Assembly: GCA_027919835.1 (NCBI GenBank)
Contig: JANVFP010000017.1
Location: 372,001-436,000, forward strand
Length of the DNA stretch: 64,000 bases
Source of the DNA: Lentinula raphanica
Taxonomy: Eukaryota > Basidiomycota > Agaricomycetes > Agaricales > Omphalotaceae
Direction of reading: 5' to 3'
Of the stretch, positions 35,130-45,294 are shown one piece after another (the stretch's first letter is position 1; every line of letters starts with the position of its first letter). Both the position numbers and the translations under genes were made by a program. The notes beneath the pieces are model-generated. The model was not told the DNA's origin. It saw only the letters and a list, made by a program, of their open reading frames with translations, and did not search any database.

Positions 35130-35560
35130 TGGCTGGCAAGAAACACTGGAACGACGATTTGGACCTATGTGAAGACGATGTTGCTCGGTCATGGAGACGA
35201 TGTGGTATGGAAGGCGGTTATAATGCCCGTATGTACCTATACATTTGTATTCTCAATTGATACTGACTCCATCTTTGAATCAATCTTTCGGCATTAGTCT
35301 ACACTCCTACTCCCTCGTTCTTGCAACATAGCACCATATTACCTGCCAAATCCCTTCCCTGCTATATGGATTCCTCAAGATCGTAAGTCATTATCTCTCC
35401 ATTTTTCGTCTGCGCGCGTACGCGCGCACACCTTTTCAGTTTTCTCTCTTGTCAGTCTCCATCTACCGCAAGATTGCTCGGGCTCCAGCCAGCTCACAAG
35501 GACCTAATCACTTAGATGCCTCAAGGGTGTCTCTCTAGTCTGGAGTGCCTTCAAGTTTTA
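35130..35560 (+). CDS. Possible small hypothetical gene
   Basis: ATG at 35130 opens MAGKKHWNDDLDLCEDDVAR (31 codons to a GTATGT donor at about 35230). A TTAG acceptor near 35297 leads to YTPTPSFLQHSTILPAK, and a GTAAGT donor lies near 35380. A third exon may start near 35458 (IYRKIARAPASSQGPNHL). The composition is protein-like but the family is not recognised and the end is uncertain (TAG near 35537). Low confidence. Confidence 0.35.
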
Positions 35561-36547
35561 ATGCTTCCCTATCTACATTCACGCATCTTCCTTGCCTACC
35601 AACGCTCTCTATCTCAAAATTTCTCTCCTTCCTCAAGTACCGCTGCTCCTTCATTCCATTCTTTTCACCGTTCACCTACACTACCATTTTCCTGCCATTT
35701 TCCTAGACTGCAATACACTCAGCGCACCCACAACCGCATTCTTTCGTTCTTTTGTTTCCGTCAGCGACGTTTTTGCTTCCATCGCCGTCGACTGCCCCGT
35801 CCTACGCTGGATTCGTTTGCTCCCATCGTGGAGCTCGAATTCGGGTCTCTGTTCACTTGGTCTGCATCACGTCAGTCACCCATTCGTGACTGATGTGACT
35901 ACTATCGTCTTCATTTCGTGTCTCAATTGCACTTCTCCCTCTCCTACATTACGCAGTGTCTTCGCAGCCATCTGGCATATTCCAAGATTATGTTCGGATG
36001 TTGACAGAACGAGATGAGATATGGAGGAGTCATATGTTCCATTTTGTCGGAACACATATGGGGGTCCGTATTGGACAAAAATAAATTTAAAAAAAGTAGC
36101 ATAAAAACAAAAAAATATTGTTGTGATCACATCAAATACCAAAAAATATTGTCGTGATCACGATTGCCATAAAAAATATATGATGATCATGATGAAAATT
36201 TTTTTTAAAAAATTGTGTGACTTAAATTTATTTTGTTTTGCATTGTGATTGCATCTTTTTTCTCCAATCAGCAAAATATTTTTTGAAAACATGGTCACAA
36301 TCCAAATCACAATCACGGTCTTGGCACAGAACATAATTTCTTCTGTAATCATGATCTTCAATCTCAGTGTTTTACCTTTTGCCAATTTGATAGGGGAATC
36401 ATGATCAAGCAGATACATAAACGAAGGAGCAAACACTTAGTTGATGAGGTTGATGAGGGAGAGGAGCCTGGGGGAAAGGGAGAAAAGAATAAGGAGTGGT
36501 CAGAATCAATGCTGTTATATAGAAGAATTTACAGAGCTTATCTGGAT
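35561..36547. other. Non-coding region
   Basis: Pyrimidine-rich plus strand to about 36000 gives several spurious ORFs without conserved features. 36040-36450 is AT-rich with repeated GTGATCAC/ATCATGATC words. No gene supported. Confidence 0.35.
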
Positions 36548-36778
36548 ACTAATCAGGAAAAGTACCCTTAGCCTAGGTAACCCAGAGATACCCCCTAAAA
36601 CCTAGGCTCTCCCAAAGCACCCAAAGAAATCTGAGGCAAACTCAGGCTTGCCCAGGCTTTTCCAGGCAAACTCAGGCTTGCTCAGGCTTTTTCAGGCAAA
36701 TTCAAAGTTTTTAAACTGCTGAGGTTTTGGGGGGTATCTCTAGGCAGCCTAGGCACCAGGCCAGTTTTGCTGATGTAG
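36548..36778. mobile_element. X1: small X-family element (MITE-like)
   Basis: About 230 bp with imperfect terminal inverted repeats: ACTAATCAGGAAAAGTACCC with CAGAGATACCCCCTAAAACC on the left, and the reverse-complement counterpart (GGTTTTGGGGGGTATCTC, then TTTTGCTGATGTAGT) on the right. Between them are CTCAGGCTTGCCCAGGC words. Sits in or next to a coding fragment on the minus strand. Confidence 0.5.
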
Positions 36779-36988
36779 TACAAGTCCGAGTTCTCTTTCA
36801 AGCTAATCCGATACTTCTTGTTTGCCTTATGAACACGGTTCCAGCTGAGAAGCTGAAATCCAACCAATTTCCAGTCAGCCTCCTTTACAAAAGCAAGGTT
36901 ATCGCCAGGCTGAAATTCAAGTTTCTTGAGACACTCCTCGATTGCGCTATCGAAACGATTGACATCACAGAAATCTTGCAATGTGAGC
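36779..36988 (-). pseudogene. Coding fragment, possible SAM-like domain
   Basis: A 70-codon open stretch between two X-family elements: NRLTLQDFCDVNRFD, AIEECLKKLEFQPGDNLAF, EADWKLVGFQLLSWNRVHKA. The pattern (DFC..., helix, L..., ...L...F, ...DW...G...) resembles SAM-like domains in basidiomycete hypothetical proteins. The parent gene is cut on both sides. It may belong to the same gene as the exon at 38142-38620, separated by X2. Function unknown. Confidence 0.4.
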
Positions 36989-38141
36989 CTATTACATCAG
37001 CAAAAATGTTCTGTGCTCAGGGCTACCCAACATAGATCTCAAAGAATTCCAGGTTGCCTGGGGTCTCTAGAGTCTTCAGTGTCTTTGGTGTCTCCTGAGA
37101 CACCCCCCAAAACCTAAAGCCTTCAGAGTTCCTTGAATGTCTTTCAAAATCTCTGAATTTCTTTGGATATCTTTGAGAATCTTTGAATATCTTTAGAAAT
37201 CTTTGAATATCTCTGAGAATCTCTGAGAGTCTTCCAGAGATATTTAGATATCTTTCAAAGATTTTCCAAAGCTCTTTAATGAGTTCAAATGATTCAAAAA
37301 CTTATTCAATCACTTTTACTTCATTATATAATACTCTAACTATTGCTCTTATATTGACTATATCTACTAACACCCATATATTATGATATACTGTATTTGA
37401 ACTTGATAACTATTAATTTCGGAACACATTCTGATTATATGTATCATAATATATTATTACAATCATTATATATGTGTAATGTTAACAAATATAATAGATA
37501 ACAATGCATATAGTATATGTTATTATAGCTATATTCAGATTTTGACCTGGTGAAGTTCTTTTTGATTGTACACAGTCCACGGTGACAGGTCATGTGACCA
37601 CCTATATTATTGACAACTGTGAGTTATAATATTTTAACTGATATCTACACTGTATTACTACACTATACTATCTTCTAGATGTTCAGATGCAATAGTATCT
37701 CATTTCATATTCAATATCTCAAATTTCAAACTTTTGAAAACACTCAAAGTCTTCAGAGAAGCTGAAATATCTTTCAAAGATGTTCAAAGATATTCAAAGA
37801 TATTCAAAGATCTTTTAAAGATATTCAGAGAACATGAAAAATCTCAAAAGATCTTCAGGATATTGGAAAAAACCTAGGCAGCTCAGAGTATCCAAGCTCT
37901 CTAGAGTATCTGAAGAGCTCAGGTTATTCCCAAAAACCTGGAGCATTTTGGGGATCTCTGAGTTACCTTTGAATAACTCAGAAACAATTCTAAAGAATTT
38001 CAAGGAAACCAAATTTTGAACCCTTTTCCCAAAGAGTTCTGAGAGTCTAGATACTTTAAACTATTTGAAAGACTTTAGACTTTTGGGGGAATCTCTGGTG
38101 TCTTTGAAAGACCTCTGGTCAGGGGTATTTTTCCTGATGTA
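36989..38141. mobile_element. X2: larger X-family element with inverted AAAGATATTC arrays
   Basis: Terminal repeats ACATCAGCAAAAATG (left) and TTTTTCCTGATGTA (right). Inside, GAATATCTTTGA-type words run from about 37140 to 37270 and their reverse complements (TTCAAAGATATTCAAAGAT) from about 37740 to 37830, around an AT-rich centre. It is therefore also foldback-like, about 1.15 kb. No coding capacity. Confidence 0.5.
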
Positions 38142-38620
38142 TCTGTCATCAGGGGGGATGAAGATCAACTGGGGGACTTTGTGGGGGACTTTGGGAGTGT
38201 AGATAGCGAAGGTGAATGGTTCCCATGGGCTTGGGACATCAGCAGCGTGCTAGCAGAACCTGAAGCTGACATTGGAAAAGGGTGTGAATATTGCAAGGGA
38301 TGTCCCATCGCTATCATTAGCTGTTGTGCAGCCACTAGTTGCTGTACAAGATTGGACTGAGGCTGATCTGCAGGTGGTACTGGGGCTGCCGCTGCCACTT
38401 GGGGTACGGTTGGAGTACTTGGCACTTCCATGAGAGATACTGTTGAGGCTGTGCTTTTTGCAATCTTGAGGGCATGTTGGGATTTGAACCAGCTCTCGCC
38501 AAATGGAATACGAGAGATGTCTACTTTGGGCGTAGCTTTAGAACACTCAGACCGAGGCTGTTGACAAGACCAATTACTCTCGTTACACAAAGTGAATGAT
38601 GTGAAATTAAGAACATACAA
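38142..38620 (-). pseudogene. Exon of an unknown Pro/Ala-rich gene, truncated by X2
   Basis: Open minus-strand frame containing SKATPKVDISRIPFGESWFK, QHALKIAKSTASTVSLME, an Ala/Pro/Gln-rich stretch (VAAAAPVPPADQPQ) and a Ser/Pro-rich end (LPKSPTKSPS). Composition suggests a linker region of a larger protein. Upstream exons may lie toward 38800. No domain recognised. Cut by X2 just downstream. Confidence 0.4.
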
Positions 38621-39383
38621 TCTTTCCGGCCCACAAGATCGCGCGTGCGCGAAACCCTACATCAAAATATTGACCAGTCGAACGGTGAATGAAACAGGAT
38701 ATCAATGCATGTGCAGGTTCGTGGCATGCTTTCCCAGGGCTATAGCGTTCCTGTATCTCAGCGATTATAGCTTCAATGTCATTGTCAAGTTTGGCCTGTG
38801 AGATACACAGTTACACGTTGTATATTCAAATGGATGTGTTACATACCTTCTTTGCCATTGGTCCTTCATTGTTATGAAGCATAACATGTACTTCTAAGCC
38901 CCCACAAATTTCTCAAATATTTCCAGCATATCCCCTGATTTTTCCTGATTTTCTTACTATTTTTCCATATTTTTCCATCATTTATTTGGGCTTAAACAAC
39001 CTCTGCAGTCCTTTTCTATCGATGACCGAGCTTACGCCGAGGTGGCGCTTATTCGGCGTCTCGGCATCCAAACGTAGAAGCGCGGTCTTTTCCTTCTCCC
39101 ACGCTCATCCTCTCTCCTCGCTCCCATCTACCCTCTTCATCCTCGACCTCCCAATGCGATGGAACCAACGGATCAACACCAAGGACACCAGGACAGGCTA
39201 AAGGGATAGTGAGGACGACGAGGAACGACCATAGAGGGCTGGAGACCGCGAGGACACGGTCTGCCAGCCAGTCTCTTAATCATCACGACAGGTCCATCGT
39301 CGACTCGCGTCGATGTGTACTGACCTCCCCATGCGCTCCCGGATCTTGACAACCCCAACCAACCTCGGCCCCGCTCTTCAGCT
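38621..39383. other. Region without a supported gene
   Basis: A few short ORFs on both strands, none with conserved motifs or clear introns. Some may be exon pieces of the gene to the left. FB-6 is inserted at its right edge (CAGCT). Confidence 0.3.
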
Positions 39384-42053
39384 GATACTGTGAAGCTTTT
39401 GTAAAAAGGTCCGATGAGTTATCGAGGAACGTTTGAAAAAACCTGTGATAACTCGGAGGGGGCTCCGGAAATGGCTCCGGGGGGTGGTCATGCCTGTCAC
39501 CACCTGTCACATGGGGCCTATATTTACTGTTTTGGGTAATTAATAATTATCCAGATATTAAATAAGCAGTACATTTTCAAAAAAACCCGAAAATTCATTA
39601 AAAATCTAAAAAATCCTAAAAAAGCCAGATTAGGTCAGATCAGGGTATGTAAGCAAATGACCTCATATGATCAAAAATGATGTAGGGTCAATATAGGTAC
39701 TAAAAATAGCCCAAAAAATCACTAAAAATGCAAAAAATATTTAGGGATGGTATAGAGCCTATTGCAGGTCCAGGCCCATCAACATTACCAAAAAAGGAAA
39801 AAATTGATCATGAGGTCATCTTGTAGCAAAAAATCTGAAAAAAATCCTAAAAATAGTTAAAAAATTCAGGGGTGCCTTGTTGGCCCTGAAAATGCAAAAT
39901 AAAAAAAAATACGCGACAAGTGTAAAAAATTTTATCACTCCAAATCATACCAAATCCACTATACAGTCAGAATATATTATGTATATGCTATTTTTAGCAC
40001 CTCTAGCACCCTCAATCACTCAGAATAGCTTATATTACTTAAAATTACACCAAACTGACAACATTGAGTAAATATGATGTACATGATATTTTTAGCACAC
40101 CTAGTATCCTTGAACACTCAGAACAATTTTTACTACTCAATATGTTCAGTACACTTGGTACTTATCACACCTAACATACTAAAACTTAGACCAGTAGTGA
40201 TATGTATTATGTCTAACACAGTTGACAATAAATACTCAAAATAGTGTTATCAGTCACTATACTTAACACACTTAACAGTCAAAAAGTCGGAACAATATTA
40301 CTTGATATACATAACACACTCATTGATATACTATAACACACTTATAACAACGAGTTTTGGGCGCTTATGGGCGCTTATTTGGTGTTTTTGAGTCGAAATT
40401 CATTAATAGCACACTCAATAATTTTTGTGTGGGCTCTATATTGTGTCAGGATGTTGTCTATATCATATTCCTCTAGATATAATCCGGAGAACTCGAAAAT
40501 ACAACCTGTGTGGCTAGCTATACTGTGATCTTGTGTGATATAATAGTGTTTTATGTAAATGCCAATGCATATGTCCATGTAGTGCAAGTATACGGATGCT
40601 AGTGCATGAGAAAAGCACTCCTACAGTCTACTGGCAGTGTCTGTACATGATTCAGATAGCTATCATAAAGGTTGGACACTGTGATACACATGTACATGTT
40701 TCATGTACACCATAGATGTCTACACTTACATGTAACAATAGATGTCATATTCAATGACCCCCATTACAGATCTCTTGGCTGTATCACATAGAGTTAGCAT
40801 AGAATAGGTTATAGGATGACTCTTTTCATGACCCAGCAGCAGTTTGACTTCATAACATGGGTGTATGCACTGTCATTTATATAAAACAGTGTTATATCAC
40901 AAAAAAATCATAGCATAGCTAGCCCCACAGGTTGTATTTTCGAGTTCTCCGGATTATATCTAGAGGAATATGATATAGACAACATCCTGACACAATATAG
41001 AGCCCACACAAAAATTATTGAGTGTGCTATTAATGAATTTCGACTCAAAAACACCAAATAAGCGCCCATAAGCGCCCAAAACTCGTTGTTATAAGTGTGT
41101 TATAGTATATCAATGAGTGTGTTATGTATATCAAGTAATATTGTTCCGACTTTTTGACTGTTAAGTGTGTTAAGTATAGTGACTGATAACACTATTTTGA
41201 GTATTTATTGTCAACTGTGTTAGACATAATACATATCACTACTGGTCTAAGTTTTAGTATGTTAGGTGTGATAAGTACCAAGTGTACTGAACATAATGAG
41301 TAATAAAAATTGTTCTGAGTGTTCAAGGATACTAGGTGTGCTAAAAATATCATGTACATCATATTTACTCAATGTTGTCAGTTTGGTGTAATTTTTAAGT
41401 AATATAAGCTATTCTGAGTGATTGAGGGTGCTAGAGGTGCTAAAAATAGCATATACATAATATATTCTGACTGTATAGTGGATTTGGTATGATTTGGAGT
41501 GATAAAATTTTTTACACTTGTCGCGTATTTTTTTTTATTTTGCATTTTCAGGGCCAACAAGGCACCCCTGAATTTTTTAACTATTTTTAGGATTTTTTTC
41601 AGATTTTTTGCTACAAGATGACCTCATGATCAATTTTTTCCTTTTTTGGTAATGTTGATGGGCCTGGACCTGCAATAGGCTCTATACCATCCCTAAATAT
41701 TTTTTGCATTTTTAGTGATTTTTTGGGCTATTTTTAGTACCTATATTGACCCTACATCATTTTTGATCATATGAGGTCATTTGCTTACATACCCTGATCT
41801 GACCTAATCTGGCTTTTTTAGGATTTTTTAGATTTTTAATGAATTTTCGGGTTTTTTTGAAAATGTACTGCTTATTTAATATCTGGATAATTATTAATTA
41901 CCCAAAACAGTAAATATAGGCCCCATGTGACAGGTGGTGACAGGCATGACCACCCCCCGGAGCCATTTCCGGAGCCCCCTCCGAGTTATCACAGGTTTTT
42001 TCAAACGTTCCTCGATAACTCATCGGACCTTTTTACAAAAGCTTCACAGTATC
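39384..42053 (+). mobile_element. FB-6: family-A foldback element
   Basis: 2670 bp, flanked by CT (39382-39383, 42054-42055) in the target CACAGCTG (reverse orientation). Arms mirror around ~40720. Nearly identical to FB-4 apart from a few substitutions and single-base indels (for example GGCCCATC at 39773 versus GGCACATC at 19508). No coding capacity. The interrupted sequence around it is not recognised. Confidence 0.88.
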
Positions 42054-43069
42054 CTGTGCGCTCTTTTCGTGCTAATCTCACGGTACCGCAGTGTCAACGA
42101 CGACGTCGCCTCCCCATTTCCATTCGGCACTTCCCTCATTTCGTCTTCGTCATCCACGGCTCGTATTTACTCCGCTTAGTCGTTCTCACAGCCGGCCAAC
42201 CATCCTTTTGTTGCACCCTCGGTTCCGACGTGTCAACGTCGTTTTCACTACCCTGTCGTGCCATTTTCCCTCTCCTCGACTCGTCTTCGTCAACATCGGA
42301 CCCTCGGCAACTCGCTAGGTCATCCCTGATGACAATACCTACCCCGGCACCCTTTCCTTGGGCCGTTTAACTTCAACATCATCCCATAGTCGTCATCTCC
42401 GGCTCGTATACTCGTCACTCGGCTGTTCTTCGCCCTGGATTCGTTATCGCCAACACGTTACGTGTACTTCTCGTCGCCGAAACCTCCTCCTTCTTCCGCT
42501 TACTGTACCTACTCTGTTGGATTTGCATGACGGCCTTGCCTTCTTCGTCATCCGGGTTTCGTGTTCATCCTCCGACGTTCCCCATCAGTTTCGGTATGTG
42601 TTGTTCTTGACCCAGACAAGTCAAACCGAGTCATGGCGACTCCTTGTCTGGTGTCATATGATACTTGACTTATTATATTCTACATTTAATCTTTGATATT
42701 CGTACACGGCTGGATCGACGCGTACCCACGTCGATCCGTGTCGATTCGAGTCATTCTTATTCATAACGCGTCGCCGTTATTCAATAACGACGCGTTTACA
42801 CGTCCCGGCACTGGGATGTGTCATCACAATTACTATTGTGGTGACACGTCCTCAAGCCGACATTTACTTTCTATTACATTACCTTTTATATCAATACCTA
42901 CAGAAAACCTATATAAGCAGTATGTATTTTGTAACCCAATCCCCAGATTGGTTATTTTTACAGGTTCTCAATAGTATTTGGCTTTCTTCTCTCATCTCAG
43001 TCTAGTTATTACCAGTGTAACATCAAGTGTACTACTAACAACAAAGTTTCAGCAATTATCAATCACTCG
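42054..43069. repeat. Unassigned region with an LTR-like segment
   Basis: 42054-42600 has no supported gene. 42800-43040 looks LTR-like: an inverted pair TGTGTCATCACAATT / ATTGTGGTGACACG, a TATATAAGCAG at about 42911, and a transcription-start-like TC-rich segment after it. No second copy is present, so it may be a solo LTR. Confidence 0.3.
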
Positions 43070-43185
43070 GAATCCAGATCTTCGGTGTAGACTCATTAGC
43101 TTAGCAGTCTGTCTACAACGTTCTTTTGGACGGAACGCTCGTAGCCTTCGTCTTTGGTGCCGTCGAGGGATAGAGCAACGAGCAC

Positions 43186-43867
43186 CTAACATTCATCTTC
43201 AGTAGCAGGTGGGTCTTCGTCACCACCCGCTTGATTAAGAACCAAGACTGTTGACTCGTGATGACCAGTAATGGTGGTGTTTGATTCCCAAGGCTAGAAC
43301 GAGAAAGAGTGGATTGAGAGTATATATAGATCATCAGAAACATACCAAATGCTCATCCTGTTGCTGCACCTGCAGAGGCGGTGCCATCTCAAGGTAGACA
43401 ACCTTTTCTTGATTACCTTTCCGTGCTTTGACTTTTGATATCACGTAGTTAAAGTTTGATTCGTTTTGCAATGGGAAGTGAGTGTCCCGCTTGTTGATGT
43501 ACTAGAAGAAGGTATCGACCTGTAGTTGATGCACGTACTGAACTCCTTTAATGCCGGCACGAATGATTTCCAAGAATTGTTGGTAGGAGGAATTGACGGG
43601 AATGTCAACTGGTCCAACCATCTTCGGAGGAACTTTCTCGGTCTTTGAAGGTTTACCGCCCCTCGTTTTGATCACTTTCTCCTTCCGAAGGATGAGCAGA
43701 TACTCACTATGAACAAGCTCGGTAACCTCTGGTAAAGAATCAACTGACGATGCACGCATTCCTGTAAATTCATTGTGGTGATGTATGGTGGGATAATCAT
43801 TCAGTTCAGCAGCGGCCTGGGCAAGTGCATCAAGTAGGTTGTATGATGAAAAATAGTGTTCAGGCAT
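43186..43867 (-). pseudogene. Small hypothetical gene with an in-frame TAG
   Basis: Starts MPEHYFSSYNLLDALAQAAA (43867); contains FTGMRASSVDSLPEVTELV and PVNSSYQQFLEIIRAGIKG; after an in-frame TAG at 43502-43504 the frame continues YINKRDTHFPLQNESNFNYV and VVYLEMAPPLQ. An intron (GTATGT at ~43348 to TCTAG at ~43298) leads to a last exon ending DPPATEDEC, stop 43186. It resembles small uncharacterised basidiomycete proteins (...I.K...F....VYL.M.PP). The TAG makes it a probable pseudogene, though a missed intron cannot be excluded. The tail after the stop recurs at 1096-1207. Confidence 0.5.
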
Positions 43868-44057
43868 TGTATAAAAGAGCCAACGTAGAGAGCGAATGGA
43901 GCTAAGAGAGAGAGAGAGAGAAGAAGAAGAGCGCGGCGCGGCCTGAACGCATGTGCACAGATCATTTCCATTCTGGGAATTAATTATTTATTTATTGACA
44001 TGATGTGTAAAAATCAATTTCAACAAGGTTTTCCGAAACTGCTGTAAAGTTGCACTG

Positions 44058-44320
44058 GAGGGAAACTCATTGCCTAAGTCCATAATCCTCTACCTTCCTC
44101 TACCTGTTTTCTGTTATCTTGGGTGTATTGGTGCCTACCAAATTACCTTACCAGACCTTACCGTACTGTACCGTACCTTACCTCGGCCTTACAAAATTAC
44201 CTTGGATATGTATTCCCAAGGTCCGGCTAAGGTTCAGCCAAGGTTTGGCTAAGGTCCGGCCAAGGTAGCAGAGTTTCGGCCAAGGTAAGGTAGCGGGGCT
44301 CAAAACAAGCATACTTACTA
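44058..44320. repeat. Array of ACCTTACC / CCAAGGT-type short words
   Basis: Dense short words: TACCTTCC, CCTTACCAGACCTTACCG, CCGTACC, then GGTCCGGCTAAGG, CCAAGGTTTGGCTAAGG, CGGCCAAGGTAAGGTAG. The style (GG..CC words in both orientations) is like the subterminal arrays of the foldback elements, but no terminal repeat was identified. Non-coding. Confidence 0.4.
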
Positions 44321-44385
44321 CATAAATTTACACTTTGCATTACTCCTTATTTCTTTCTGACTACCACTACCTCTTCCTCTCAGTT

Positions 44386-45294
44386 ATGTTCCACTATATC
44401 AGAAGCCTTTTCTGTGGTGATAATCCAGCACCAAATCTCACTCAAAGTACTAGGGCTGAAACACTTCCTACTCTGAATCAAACTACTTCATCTTCAAGTT
44501 CATCAATCCCACTGACACAACCATATTTGCTAATACCTCTCAATCATCATTTGCCAACATCCTCAGAACATCTCACATCCTCCAACACCTTTCCTCTACC
44601 ACCTACTGTAACACCACAGAGGCCAATTGAACAAATTGTACCATTAGGTTGGACTATATATCCTGGACAGCAAGCATTCAACACATATATTCCATTATCT
44701 GTTCAACCTACCTATCCTCAATATCTGTGGCCACCTTTTTACCCAGCAACTTCACTATATCAAACAGCCCCTACAGGACCATATATTTTTGCACCTTCAA
44801 GTTATGTTCCAGCTACACAGTGGGGTTCTGTGAATCCAAATTCAACCCAGTCAGCACCTGTACAACCAATGAATTACAGCTCTTCTCAACCCTTTACCCA
44901 AACTCAGTCTAGTCAGATGTTTTTCAGTCAACATAAAAATAAGAGAACCTCTGATCACAGTAATTATATGAAATTTATTGCAAGATTTTACTTTATATTT
45001 ACATATCATTAATTTAGGCTTTCAAAATCATAGTGATACTCAAAATACTGAAGATATTGAATCTCCATATTGGCCTGAAGGAAGTCATCACCAAGAGCAA
45101 CTTGCAGGTGATGTTAATGCTGAAAAGAGTTTCAAAGAAATAGGCTGGGCTTGGTGCTCTACTGGCCAGGTATATCACAATGGATCTTTAGCTGAAAGAA
45201 GACGCTGCTTGGGAGTTTTTAAGTGTAGCTCATGCCAGAGATTATACCGGCCAAAAACCAAGGCATGGAAGTCACAAAATGGCACTGCTTGTGC
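44386..45294 (+). CDS. GCM1/WRKY-type zinc-finger protein gene, truncated by FB-D
   Basis: Exon 1 (from ATG 44386, MFHYIRSLFCGDNPAP; upstream ATG 44335 also possible) encodes a Ser/Thr/Pro/Gln/Tyr-rich region, likely disordered (PAPNLTQST, YPQYLWPPFYPATSLYQ). An intron (GTAATT 44960 to TTTAG about 45017) joins in frame to exon 2: DIESPYWPEGSHH, GWAWCSTGQVYHNGS, then CLGVFKCSSCQRLYRPKT and CAL. The C..C..C pattern after a W-rich strand resembles the WRKY-GCM1 zinc finger found in fungal MULE-type transposases and derived factors. The finger is cut before its last ligands by FB-D at 45295. Role inferred: DNA binding. Confidence 0.55.

Noticed and set aside
35516..36017. Long ORFs of 125-141 codons on the plus strand
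   Set aside because: Pyrimidine-rich, low-complexity translations in two overlapping frames without motifs; no support as genes.
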